Shown here: positions 17,672-27,130 of the stretch, piece by piece
Position numbering within the stretch: the stretch's first letter is position 1
Layout of the letters: every line of letters begins with the position of its first letter
Source of the DNA: CAVPJC01 sp963705155
GTDB taxonomy: Bacteria; Chloroflexota; Anaerolineae; Anaerolineales; UBA4823
Direction: 5' to 3'
Assembly: GCA_963705155.1 (NCBI GenBank)
Contig: CAVPJC010000020.1
Coordinates: 1-64,000, forward strand
DNA: 64,000 nt
Program-made: the position numbers and the translations under genes
Notes under the pieces: generated by a model
Told to the model about the DNA's origin: nothing
Seen by the model: only the letters and a program-made list of their open reading frames with translations
Database searches by the model: none

Positions 17672-18763
17672 TCAATACGCCTGTAAAAATTCTACCAGCA
17701 CATCGCTGTGCTCGGGCTTGCCGACACTGATACGAATATGATCCTGCAATCCAGGTTTGTTGAAGTAGCGCACCAGGATCCCCTGGCTGGCGAGGTCTTT
17801 CTTGAGGCGGGCAGCGTCTTTATCAATCACTTTGCAAAGGATATAGTTGGCCTGGGAAGGGTAGGGGCGCAGCCAGGAAATCGCCTGTAACAGGCCATAC
17901 AAACGCTGGCGTTCAGCAATAATGCTGCTGCCGGTTTTCTCCAGGTCAGGCGCGTTTTCCAGGGAAACCAGAGCTGCCGTTGAAGCAGCCACCGACACCG
18001 TGTAAGGCTGCTTGATTTTCCAGAGGTGCTGGATAAGCCCGGCCGGGAAAGCGCCATATCCGATGCGCAGCCCGGCCAGCCCGGCCCATTTGCTGAAAGT
18101 GCGCAGCACAACCAGGTTGGTGCGTTCGGGCACCTGGTTGATCAAGCTGGAGCCTGGCGGGGCAAATTCAATATATGCCTCATCCAGGGCTAAAATGACC
18201 GGCAGCGCCAACAGACGTTCCAAATCTTCCAGCGGGACCAGGCTGCCATCCGGATTATTGGGCGATGCAAGGAAAATGAGCCCGGGATTTTCTTGACGCA
18301 CCGCTGCTTCAATGCCATCCAGGTCCAGCGAGAAATCTCGCCGGCGTGGGATATTGATGACCCGGGCGCGGTTCAGGTCGCCATCAAAAGCATACATGCC
18401 GAACGTAGGCGGGCAGTTAAGGATGGCATCGCCCGGTTCGATCAGTAAGCGCATCAGCAGATCGATCAACTCATCGGCGCCGGCCCCCGCCAGCAGGTAG
18501 TCTTGCGGCACCTCCAGCTTTTGGGATAACGCCGCTAATAGATATCGGCTGCCCGGGTCTGGATAAATATGGGCATAGGCCAGCTCTGCAAGGGCGGTTC
18601 TCACTGCCGGGTGAGGGCCGTAAGGATTTTCATTGGCGTCCAGCTTGATGATGCGCTCCGGAGGCAGCCCTAACTGCCTGGAGAGCACTTCAAAAGGCAA
18701 GATGGGTTCGTAAGCGGGCATCTCCCGGATATGGCGGCGGATGGATTGCTGTGGATCGAACAT
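17672..18763 (-). CDS. hisC: histidinol-phosphate aminotransferase HisC
   Basis: 363 residues, class-II PLP aminotransferase: IKLDANENPYGPHP, DPGSRYLLAALSQ, GAGADELIDLLMRLL, the LASPNNPDGSLVP block, LDEAYIEFA and the Schiff-base Lys in TFSKWAGLAGLRIGYG, then LVRYFNKPGLQDHIRISVG near the end. It converts imidazole acetol phosphate to histidinol phosphate. Stop and start sit one base from hisD, part of the coupled operon. Confidence 0.95.
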   Translation of the reverse strand: MFDPQQSIRRHIREMPAYEPILPFEVLSRQLGLPPERIIKLDANENPYGPHPAVRTALAELAYAHIYPDPGSRYLLAALSQKLEVPQDYLLAGAGADELIDLLMRLLIEPGDAILNCPPTFGMYAFDGDLNRARVINIPRRRDFSLDLDGIEAAVRQENPGLIFLASPNNPDGSLVPLEDLERLLALPVILALDEAYIEFAPPGSSLINQVPERTNLVVLRTFSKWAGLAGLRIGYGAFPAGLIQHLWKIKQPYTVSVAASTAALVSLENAPDLEKTGSSIIAERQRLYGLLQAISWLRPYPSQANYILCKVIDKDAARLKKDLASQGILVRYFNKPGLQDHIRISVGKPEHSDVLVEFLQAY

Positions 18764-18764
18764 G

Positions 18765-20078
18765 TCAGGCTCCCGTGCGGAAATCGGCGGCGGCGGCGTG
18801 GGCGGTCAACTGCTCGCAGCGGGCAAAGTTGGCTGCCAGCCGGCTGAGGAGGCGGCCGTTATTCTCATCCAGGGCAATCATGCTGGTAATTTTTACAAAA
18901 TCCATCACGTTCAAGGGTGATGCAAAACGGGCAGAACCTCCGGTGGGCATGACGTGGCTTGGCCCGGCAATGTAATCGCCCAGGACTTCAAAGGAATGCT
19001 CGCCAATAAAGAGGCCGCCGGCATGCCGGATCAGGTCGATGATGCTGGCCGGGTCGGCAACCGAGAGACACATATGTTCGGGCGCATACTCACTTGCCAG
19101 TGCAGCGGCGGTTTGCAGGTCGGGTGTGATTACAATGCCACCGCGGGAGGTCAGGGACTGGGCGATGATTTCGCTGCGGCTGAGGTCTTCCATCTGCCTG
19201 GCGGTTTCAATCTGGACGGCTTCTGCCAGCTGCCAGCTGGGGGTGAACAGGATGGCGCTTGCCAGTACATCGTGTTCTGCCTGCGCCAGCAGATCGGCAG
19301 CCACCCAGGCGGGTTGAGCGCTATCGTCTGCGATTACCACGGTCTCGGTCGGCCCAGCCAGACCATCCAAACCAACAATGCCATACACCTGCTGTTTTGC
19401 CAGGGTAACGAACAGGTTGCCGGCGCCGACGATTTTATCCACTCTGGGTACACTCTGGGTGCCAAAGGCCATGGCTGCGATGGCCTGCGCTCCGCCAATC
19501 TGGAAAACCGCCTCCACGCCGCACAAATATGCTGCCGCCAGAATGCTAGGCTGAGGGTTGGGCGGCGTGCAAACAATCACCTGGTCCACACCCGCCACAC
19601 GCGCAGGCAGCACCGACATGAGCAATGAGGATGGCAGCGGGGCAGTTCCGCCAGGGACATAAACGCCCACGCGTTCGATGGGAGTGACGCGCTGTCCAAG
19701 CCGGCCTCCCAGAGTGGTGGTCTCCCAGTTGGGCAGCGGCTGCAACTCGTGAAAGGCGCGTATGCGTTGGGCAGCGATTTCCATGGTTTTGCGTAAGCCA
19801 TGATCCAGGTCATCGTAAGCGCGTTTTAGATCACCGGCGGCAATGCGGAAGGTGTTCAGGTTCGCTTTGTCCAGTAACAACGACCAGCGCTTCAGGGCTG
19901 CGTCGCCTTCCGCCTGAACAGAGGCCAGGATTTGGCTCACTGCCAGGGGAGGTGTGATTCCGATCCCAAACAGGCGTTCCACGCTCGCAAGCAAAGCTGG
20001 AGGGTATTCCATGGAGTTCAGGGGCGCTCTGCGCAGGATGGTGCCGCGAGCGGTGTCAATATCGTAGATTTGAATCAT
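18765..20078 (-). CDS. hisD: histidinol dehydrogenase HisD
   Basis: 437 residues: ERVGVYVPGGTAPLPSSLLM, GGAQAIAAMAFGTQSVP, the KIVGAGNLFVTLAK loop, GPTETVVIADDSA, LLAQAEHDV (Zn/catalytic Gln-His), EYAPEHMCLSV (Glu-His pair) and GDYIAGPSHVMPTGGSARF. It oxidises histidinol to histidine in two NAD+-dependent steps. The ATG overlaps the hisG stop (ATGA), so translation is coupled. Confidence 0.96.
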   Translation of the reverse strand: MIQIYDIDTARGTILRRAPLNSMEYPPALLASVERLFGIGITPPLAVSQILASVQAEGDAALKRWSLLLDKANLNTFRIAAGDLKRAYDDLDHGLRKTMEIAAQRIRAFHELQPLPNWETTTLGGRLGQRVTPIERVGVYVPGGTAPLPSSLLMSVLPARVAGVDQVIVCTPPNPQPSILAAAYLCGVEAVFQIGGAQAIAAMAFGTQSVPRVDKIVGAGNLFVTLAKQQVYGIVGLDGLAGPTETVVIADDSAQPAWVAADLLAQAEHDVLASAILFTPSWQLAEAVQIETARQMEDLSRSEIIAQSLTSRGGIVITPDLQTAAALASEYAPEHMCLSVADPASIIDLIRHAGGLFIGEHSFEVLGDYIAGPSHVMPTGGSARFASPLNVMDFVKITSMIALDENNGRLLSRLAANFARCEQLTAHAAAADFRTGA

Positions 20079-21084
20079 TCTGCCTCCAGTAAAGCCAGCA
20101 TGTTCTGGTATTCCTCGGGTTCTTCCTCAAAAATGTACTTGACCGGGCTGACAACCACGCCGCTGCCGCCAACCGCTCGCAGCTCTCCGATCGCCTGCGC
20201 GAGCTGGTCTTTGCGCACCACCAGGTGGGCGGCAAACCATTTTTCTCCCTGCCGGGTTACCACCGGAGAGAGGGTTGGGCCCTGGAGACCGCCGATAACG
20301 CTGCGGGTGAACATGCGGTCAGCGATCTCTTCAGGTGAGTCGCCGCGCATGTTGGCAAAGATGGATACATTTTCAGTGGCGCGCAGGTGAGCCACAATGA
20401 ACTCCAAGAAGGTGCGCGCCATCGCTAATACCCCCGGATTGTTCTTTAAGCTGGCACGGTTGGCAACCAGGCAGGCCTGCGATGCGATAATTTCACCATC
20501 TTCCAGCCTTTTCAGGCGGTTATCGCGCAAGGTAGTGCCGGTGGATACCAGATCGATGATCAGGTCTGCATAGCCGATGGTTGGAGCAATTTCCAACGTT
20601 CCCTCGGAGAAGATTAACTCAGTATCCGCCAGCCCAAAGCGGGTCAGAAATTCTTGCGTCAGGTTCGGGAATTTTGTGGCAGCGCGCAGCGGACGATTTA
20701 GCTCCATGCGGGTATGACGCAGGTCTGCCATCGTATTGACAAGATCCCAGCTTTCCGGGACGATGACATTCAGCGTGCAGTAACCAAAACCCAAAGCCGG
20801 GTGAATGACGATTACCTTTCCATCGCTGCCTCGCCGCTCAGCCACAACATCCCAACCGGTGACGCCGAAATCTACCGATGCCGTCCCGCACACTCACCAC
20901 AATATCGCCCGGGCCGCTGAAAGAGAACAATCAATCCGGGCAGGTTGGGGATGGTGGCGCGGTACTGGCGCGGGTTAGGCTTGTGGACATCCATTCCGGC
21001 ATTGGAAAGCAGCTCCAGTGCCTGATCGGTTAAACGGCCCTTGCTAGGCAGGGCAAGGCGGATTTCTCCCTGGTTGGTCATCAT
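20075..21084 (-). CDS. hisG: ATP phosphoribosyltransferase HisG, long form (two close frameshifts)
   Basis: Starts MMTNQGEIRLALPSKGRLTD behind an AGGAG site 6 bases upstream. After VLFQRPG an extra base breaks the frame near 20915; the intended VVSVRDGI strand lies in another frame, and a second shift near 20880 restores VDFGVTGWDVVAE. Then come GTLEIAPTIGYADLIIDLVSTGTTL (quoted partly; the PRPP loop is IIDLVSTGTTLRDN) and a C-terminal ACT-like regulatory domain ending LALLEAE, so this is the long HisG not needing HisZ. It is the committed, feedback-inhibited first step. The two shifts are 30-35 bases apart and cancel, typical of base-call errors. Confidence 0.9.
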
Positions 21085-21106
21085 TTCACTCTCCTGAACG
21101 TGTATG

Positions 21107-21138
21107 AAAAAAAGCGCCTCCTGGATGGGAGGCGCTTT
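21107..21138 (-). terminator. his operon attenuator terminator
   Basis: On the minus strand GCGCCTCC (21128-21135 complement) pairs with GGAGGCGC (21114-21121 complement) across a 6-base loop, with an A/T-paired base extension and a run of seven T after the stem. It sits between the His-rich leader peptide and hisG, 23 bases before the hisG ATG, as expected for transcription attenuation by charged tRNA-His supply. Confidence 0.85.
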
Positions 21139-21160
21139 CGGTTAAGCTTTGAAAGACGAA

Positions 21161-21256
21161 TTAGCCGCATGGTTCCTGCTTAACGCACCCCATCCCGGGG
21201 GAAAATCCGGTTGCAGGATGATGGTGATGCATGGGGGCAGGAAAGGGTGATTTCAT
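21161..21256 (-). CDS. histidine operon leader peptide HisL-like
   Basis: A 31-codon frame from ATG 21256: MKSPFPAP, then MHHHH, PATGFSPGMGCVKQEPCG and stop at 21161. Four consecutive His codons lie early in it, about 90 bases before the attenuator stem. A shorter start at 21232 would begin directly with MHHHH. No Shine-Dalgarno precedes either ATG; the upstream promoter places the transcript start at or within a few bases of 21256, so the leader peptide may be read from a leaderless mRNA. Stalling at the His run under histidine shortage would favour read-through into hisG. Confidence 0.75.
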   Translation of the reverse strand: MKSPFPAPMHHHHPATGFSPGMGCVKQEPCG

Positions 21257-21264
21257 CGGGCGTG

Positions 21265-21293
21265 AGTGTACCATGCAGGTTAAAATCTGGCAA
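21265..21293 (-). promoter_or_regulatory. his operon promoter
   Basis: On the minus strand TTGCCA (complement of 21288-21293), a 17-base spacer and TACACT (complement of 21265-21270) with an upstream TG form a good extended sigma70-type promoter. The predicted start is about 21256-21259, essentially at the leader-peptide ATG. Confidence 0.65.
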
Positions 21294-21436
21294 GCAAATA
21301 TCCGATTTGTGCCTTCCGTGTCTGTGGAAACAGGAAACTCTCTCTTGGAATTGAATATATTTCCAGGCCAAAGAATCACCAAAGATTTGAGGATTTATGT
21401 GGTTGATCACCGGAATTTATTTGAGTTGTTCGTAGG

Positions 21437-24400
21437 TTAAGTTTTTAGCTCTTCTGCCAGCTCAGCAACAGCCTCAAATAGATCTTTTGTGCGGCCGCGT
21501 TCCCGGGCCGCAGTGGCAATTTCCCAAGGCAGACCAGAGGCATGGGCTTCGATGCTTTTTCCAAACACTTCATGAAACCAGGCGGAATTGATGAATAAAG
21601 GTTTTTGGGCTACCAGCTCATATATTTCCAGGGCTTTACTGCTCTCACCCTGATCTCCCAGCCAGACGGCGCTCACGGCGAGGGCATATAAAGCTGAGCC
21701 ATAGCCGCGAATAGAACTCGCAACATTGAGTGCCTCCACCAAGCAGAGCCTGGCTTGTTCGGCTTCACCGAGAGCCAGGGAGCAAAACGCATCCAGGGAA
21801 AGAGCGCAGCTTAGCTCATCTTGGTGACCGACCTGGCGGTACAAGGCGATGCTTTCTTGGAAGAATGGCCAGGCTTCCTGGGGCGTTTTCTCCACCAGAG
21901 TGGTGCAACCCGCCGAGAACAGGCTAGCCGCCACCTCGCGCTGGAAGCCATCCCTGCGTCCCAACTCCAGACTCACCGCAAGATGGCAGTGAGAAAGGAT
22001 ATACTGTCCATCCATTTGCTCGAAAATACCCAAGACCCCGTTGATGAAGGTGATCTCATAGCGGTTGCCCAAACCTTCGGCCAAGGATAGAGCTTGTTGG
22101 AACAATGGATAGGCATCCTCATAGAGTCCGTTCCAGCCCATGAGCAACGCCAGGGTGCGCAAATCCAACATCGTCTGCACCCGATCCCCGCTCGCCTGGG
22201 AAATTGAAATGACCTGGCGCATCAGAGCCAGACTACTTTCGGTTTCTCCGAGGCGAACCTGATTTTGGGCTAGAATACGTTGTGCATTGGCTATACCTGA
22301 AGAAGCGCCGAGCCTCTGGTATAGCTTGATGGCCTCGTTTAAGAGCTGTTCTGAACTGGCATAATCGCCAGCATGGCCCCGGTTGATCCCCAGGCGGTAA
22401 AGGACGCCTGCAGTGCACCAGGAATCTCCCAAGGGGCGATAGAGCGCCAGGCTGCGCTCCAGGTGGCGCTGGGTTGCTGCAAGGTCGGCCGTGAAGCAGG
22501 TTTCGCCCGCCTCCAGGTGGATCATGGCCTGTACACCCCGCAAATCCAGGCCGGAATCAACCAGCTCATCTACCCATACCTGGCTTTCTTCCAGCCGCTG
22601 TTGCGCCAGCGCCTGCTCTCCTTGTAACCGGCAAAAACGGCTTTCCCAGGCAGCCAGCCACGCCAGCAGGTGATGCGCTTCAGGAGAATCCAATCTCGCC
22701 AGCGCCTGTGCTGCATCCTGGCATACGCTGCGTCCTTCGGTGAAACGGGCGTTTATCTCGGAGTACAGGCACAGAGCCTCCAGTCCGCCTCTCAGCCTGG
22801 ATATCTCCGCACGCTCTGCCGCCCAATCCCATGCATGGCGCATATCGCCGGTCTCGATATCCACAAGCGTCAGCGTATCTGCCTGGCGGGCACTCTTCAA
22901 GCCGGCTGCCATCTCCGGCAGCCGGTCTGAGAAAAAGGCGCAGTGCCGCAAGCGGGTTTCATGCTGGGCTGCGGGAGAGGCGCTGAGTTTCTCTTCGGCG
23001 TATTGGCGCAAGAGATCGTGCATTTCGTAGCGACCGGAAGGCAGGTGTTGCAGGAAAGATAGTTCCACCAGAGTGCGCAGCTCGTGCAGAGTTGTGCCGC
23101 TAACTTGCTCAGCTGCCTGGCGGGTGAAGCTGCCCCGAAAGACAGAGAGGGCCTGATAGACGGAGCGCTCACGCTCATCCATGAGCCGCCATGAATAGTT
23201 AAAGCTGGCGCGCATGCTGCGTTGGCGCTCGGGTAGATCCGCCCAATCCGCCTGAAGTAGATCATAATTTTTCTGCAGTTCGAAAAAAATCTCATTCGGG
23301 GATAGCACGTTCACCCAGCTGGCTGCCAGCAGGAGTGCCAGGGGCATCCCACTCACAAGTCGGCAAATCCCAACCACGTCCTTAAGGTGATCCGTTGTCA
23401 ATCTAAACCCTGGCTGGACACGCCGCGTGGCCGCTGGCGAAAAGGCGAACGGCTGTCGAGTTCATCGCATCTCCCGGGTGTTCGAGGCCGGGGTACTCCA
23501 AGCCTTCCAGCGGGTAGATCTGTTCTTGTGCGGCATTCAGGCGCGTTCGGGAGGTAGCGAGGATCTTGAGCCCTGGCGCAACGTGGAGCATTTCCATCGC
23601 CAGCTCCACGCCCTCCGGCAAGCTCTCAAAGCTATCCATCAAGAGCAGGATTTCCTTCCTGCGAAGGTAGTCCAGTATTTGGCCTGGCGGAGGGTTCATT
23701 TCATGCAGCCGCAGGCCGAATATGTTCGCCAGGGTTGGATAGATGGCCTCGGCAGAGCCGAGCGGGATGAGCGGGACGAGATAGACGCCGTGGGGAAAGT
23801 ATTCCAACAGGCCGCGGGCTGCTTCCAGCGCCAGTCGCGGTCTTGCCACTCCCGCCAGGGCCGAGAAGAGTGATCAGAGAGCTGGCGGGGTTGAGCAGAC
23901 GCAGCTTGCAGCTCCGCTAGCTCAGTTTCACGCCCAATCAGCGGGCTCAACGAAGCTGGCAGGTTATGCAGCCGCCTGGGGATTTCCGGCTGCATGTCTT
24001 CTTCAATTCGGATGCGCTCGTAGAGCGCCTTCGTCTCTTTGTCCGGGTCGGCATGCAGCTCCTCCTGGATCAAACGGCGGTAGCTGTCATAACCGGCAAG
24101 CGCTTCGCTGCGCTTGCCACAGGCTGCCAGCAGGCGCATCATGCCCCGGCAGGCACCTTCGTCGAGCGGGTCGAGCTCCGCCAGTCGGCGGGTATATTCC
24201 AAGGCCTGACCGGTTTGCCCATCTTGTTCGTGGTAGCCAGCCAGTTTGGACAGGGCGCCTCGGGCGAGCAGCCGGTAGCGCTCCTGAACGGCGAGGCGCC
24301 AGGCTTCGAATGCAGCGCTATCTCGCAGTGAAAAATCGGCCAGGAAATCCCCAGAGTAAAGGGAAACCGCCTTCTGGAAGCGTTCCTGGCAGGGTGTGCA

Positions 24401-24781
24401 GGCTTCCACCTGCGGGTGAGGATGCCGGTCGCAGGCTTCGATCAGCCGGGAGAATTCCATCACATCCAGCCAACAATCGTTCAAAGGGTTGAATTGGATC
24501 GTTTGAGGGGTAACCAGCAACAAAGACGGCGCCTCGGAGAGGCGCTCTTGCAGGGCAGAGCGCAGGTCATAGAGCGCCTGGCTCAAGCTGCGGCGGGCGT
24601 GCTCCTCCGGTCTCTCAGGCCACAAAAGCTCGGCAAGCTTCTCGCGCCGGTGGGCATGCTGCGTCTCGACTGATAGATAGGCCAGCAAAGCCCTTACTTT
24701 ATCGGACTCGAAGGCCGTCACTGGTGTGCCGCCCAACGTCACCCGGAAAGAGCCAAACAGGCCGATGGCCAGCTTTCCCAT
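21437..24781 (-). CDS. SARP/BTAD-family regulator with AAA/NB-ARC and TPR domains (multiple frameshifts)
   Basis: A roughly 1110-residue AfsR-like regulator spread over three frames. From ATG 24781: MGKLAIGLFGSFRVTLGG, an OmpR-like winged helix and BTAD domain (LAELLWPERPEEHARRSLSQ, YSGDFLADFSLRD) to about residue 240, then PLIGRETELAELQ. A shift near 23925 gives the P-loop SLITLLGPGGSGKT, one near 23850 leads to LALEAARGLLEYFPHGVYLV and EILLLMDSFESLPEG (Walker B-like), and one near 23425 leads to RRVQPGFRLTTDHLKD and SGMPLALLLAASWV. The rest is a TPR array (LYRPLGDSWCTAGVLYRLGI, LYQRLGASSGIANAQRILAQ). It is divergent from a small gene carrying a SARP-type operator. Confidence 0.8.
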
Positions 24782-24900
24782 GCTCTCCTCCCCTAAGAAA
24801 TCCAGGGAGAACAAGCCCTGATCGGTGAATTAGATTGTGAAGTTTGCAACAATGCCCTGTATATAGATTATAGGGGTGAATCCCACAAAAATCAACTTTG

Positions 24901-24944
24901 CCTGATACTTTCCTGATACTTTCCTGAGACTGGCATTGTATATT
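24901..24944 (+). promoter_or_regulatory. SARP-type direct-repeat operator and -10 box
   Basis: CCTGATA occurs at 24901 and 24912 and as CCTGAGA at 24923, an exact 11-base period. Nine bases after the last copy is TATATT (24939-24944), a -10 box. SARP regulators bind heptamer direct repeats with 11-bp spacing about 8 bp before the -10. The promoter points at the ABM-like gene (ATG 25000), with the SARP gene divergent. Confidence 0.65.
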
Positions 24945-24999
24945 GATCATAGCTCTGCCTGAGCAGGCCGGGCATATACGCGAGCCAGGAGCGTGGGCA

Positions 25000-25329
25000 A
25001 TGTGGCTCAACATCACCCAAGCAACTATGGATGTGGCCGACGTGGAAGAGGTGGTTTTGATCCTGTCGCAGGAGGCCAGCCTGGAACCTATCCTGGCCGC
25101 CCGAGGCTTCTCTGGGCTGTGCGTTGTCGAATTGACAGAAGTGCGGGGATGTGTGCTGTCGCTGAGCTGGTGGGAGAGCGCTGAGGATGGACAGGCCTAT
25201 CTGGCCAGCCCGGAGTGCCAAAAGGTTGCCGAGAGCATCCGGAAGTTCCTCGTCCGGCCGCTCGAGCGGAATTACTATGCAGTGCACATCGATTCATCAA
25301 AACCGAAGGTGAGCCATAAAGGAGATTAG
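25000..25329 (+). CDS. small dimeric alpha/beta-barrel (ABM-like) protein
   Basis: 109 residues from the ATG at 25000 (MWLNITQATM), chosen because a GGAG site lies 10 bases upstream and the ORF extension begins before the likely transcript start. WWESAEDGQAYLASPECQKVAESI and YYAVHIDSSKP fit the antibiotic-biosynthesis-monooxygenase-like ferredoxin fold, with SLSWWESAEDG as the usual helix-capping segment. Members act as small oxygenases or haem/quinone binders; the substrate is unknown. It appears to be the direct target of the divergent SARP regulator. Confidence 0.6.
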   Translation: MWLNITQATMDVADVEEVVLILSQEASLEPILAARGFSGLCVVELTEVRGCVLSLSWWESAEDGQAYLASPECQKVAESIRKFLVRPLERNYYAVHIDSSKPKVSHKGD

Positions 25330-25459
25330 ATGGATAGGAGGTGGGCTGGAAAACCGATCTTCTCATAACCCATGCTGGTACGAAATGAGGTGAATGCGCC
25401 GGTGCATTCAGCCGGACAGGAAAATCATCTTTTTCAATGATTTACGAGGAGATGCAGAA

Positions 25460-26569
25460 ATGAAAACACGTGTGTGGATCTTAACCATCATCTTGCTGCT
25501 CAGCCTGGTGGTAACTTCCTCCGTCTCGGCAGGCAAAGGCCCCAGGCTGCCCACCTGGGAAGTCGCCTTTGACCCCCGCCCTTCCTTGGGCGAGGGCGCA
25601 GAAGCCTACTGAGGTACCGAGTTCAAGGGCAAATTGTATTTTGTTATTGGGTCGACCAATACCGTTTGGCAGGTATGGGGCACACCAGATGGGGAGAACT
25701 GGTCCCAGGCCTGGGAGGCAAGCTCAATCCAGGAAGGATTCGAAATCATAGGGGCGATGGCTGTGTTCAAGAATCACTTGTATCTCGTCCTGGAAGACTG
25801 GGTGGGCGAGAATTTGGCCTCACCCCGGATCATGCGCACTGCGGATGGTCAGAATTGGGAGACAGTTGCCATCGCCGATAGCGGCGAGACTTACTCGACC
25901 TGGTTCGGCATATTTACATCCTTCGAGGGAGCATTGTACACGGTTGTTGGTTATGACAACGAAGGAGTGCTTACGTACCATCTCTGGCGCTCGATCAGCG
26001 GCGATCCCGGCACCTGGGAAGACGTGGCGCAGTTCCCATGGCCGGTTGCAGCGTTTGCGACCTTCAAGGGTGCCCTGTATGCTTCCAGCGATTGGTATGA
26101 TGGTGGCCCGGCTCAGGTATGGCGTAGTTTCGATGGGATGGGCTGGGAGCCGGTCACTGAGGATGGCTTCGGTGATCCGGCGAACATAAACACAGCGAAT
26201 TTTGGACAGAAAGATGGCTATCTCTACGTCAGCCTGGCCAGCTTCGAAGGTGGGGGCGATATCTGGCGCACCAAGGACGGTATGCACTGGAAGCCGGTTA
26301 CCACGGATGGCCTGGGCAATCCAAGTAACTATGGGTTCGGGTTCGTCACCTACAAGAAATATCTATATGCCTTCTCCGCGAATGATGCGCAAGGCGTAAT
26401 TGCATACAGAAGTAAAAATGGCCTCAACTGGCAGCCCGCCAACGAACCGGGCTGGGGCGATCCGGCCAATTGGGCTGTCTTGCGTGACGGCGCCCGGGTA
26501 ACTTTCAAAGGCAAGCTCTACGTGGCCCCGTATGGGCCGGCTGGCATATTAAGGCTTGCCCATCCGTAG
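25460..26569 (+). CDS. secreted repeat (propeller-like) protein, interrupted by in-frame TGA
   Basis: From ATG 25460 behind ACGAGGAG: signal peptide MKTRVWILTIILLLSLVVTS-SVSAG, then EVAFDPRP and AEAY, an in-frame TGA at 25610-25612, then GTEFKGKLYFVIGSTNTVWQ in the same frame to 26569. The mature part repeats a module of the form FKGxLYxxxxxxxxxxIWRxxDGxxWxxV about six times (FEGALYTVVG, FKGALYASSDW, YLYVSLASFEGGG, YKKYLYAFSAN, FKGKLYVAPYG), like a kelch/sialidase-type propeller of extracellular proteins. Its function is unknown. A Trp codon (TGG) at the stop would fit the flanking sequence, so the stop may be a base error or a true nonsense mutation. Confidence 0.6.
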
Positions 26570-27130
26570 AAGGTTCCAATAGTGCTTTCCGAAGGGATTA
26601 CACAGCTGCGACGCACTTCGAAAGTGCGTCGCACCTGGCTTTTACCCAAAGCGTCAAGCCTATGTAGCCAGGAGCGGCATGTATATTTTGAAAGACCTCT
26701 GGCTCACCACCGCCATCCGTACCGGCGAGGGCACCAGTGGAATTCCCATTGGCGGCGGCTTTGCTTAATATTTGGCTCATGTCTGCCGGTAGCCGAACCA
26801 TTCAAGATGGCTCACGCCATTGGGTCGATCGGATTGACCGCCGTGATTTGAGCATTTTTCAGATAAGTTCGGGTTTTATCGATAAGTGGTTGACGAATGC
26901 TTAACCTAACCAAATTCCGTTGTGCAGCGACCTCTAATGGCTAACTGGCAGGTGGCTGGTGTTGAATTTGTTACGATTAATCTCAGTTTCTTATCCAGCA
27001 TTCAGAAGATTTTAAACTTAAGGTACTATACTGCCTGGATAATGTGTAGACCGGTCAGAAAGATGGTGATCATAACCGTTATCGGACTTGATCGCATAAC
27101 TGCACCGGCTTTTGCTGGAGGAAATTGAAG
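26570..27130. other. intergenic stretch with palindrome, no clear gene
   Basis: This 560-base stretch has no convincing gene. It holds an 11-bp-arm hairpin at 26608-26632 (possible terminator of the upstream gene) and a 29-codon frame at 26679-26768 behind GGAG (MYILKDLWLTTAIRTGEG start) that has no relatives I recognise and may be chance. The GGAGG at 27117-27121 is the ribosome site of the HtrA gene. TATACT at 27027 may be its -10 box but no good -35 box is seen. Confidence 0.5.
26608..26632. repeat. perfect 11-bp-arm palindromic hairpin
   Basis: GCGACGCACTT, a CGA loop, then AAGTGCGTCGC. It follows the propeller gene by about 40 bases and is followed by only a weak T-run, so it may be a terminator, or an intergenic palindrome of the dispersed REP-like kind. 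Confidence 0.55.

Noticed and set aside
1932..26569. Genome-wide reading of TGA as Trp or selenocysteine
   Set aside because: Many intact genes end at TGA with tight ATGA overlaps (hisE, hisI, hisB, hisG), and no selenocysteine element was seen.
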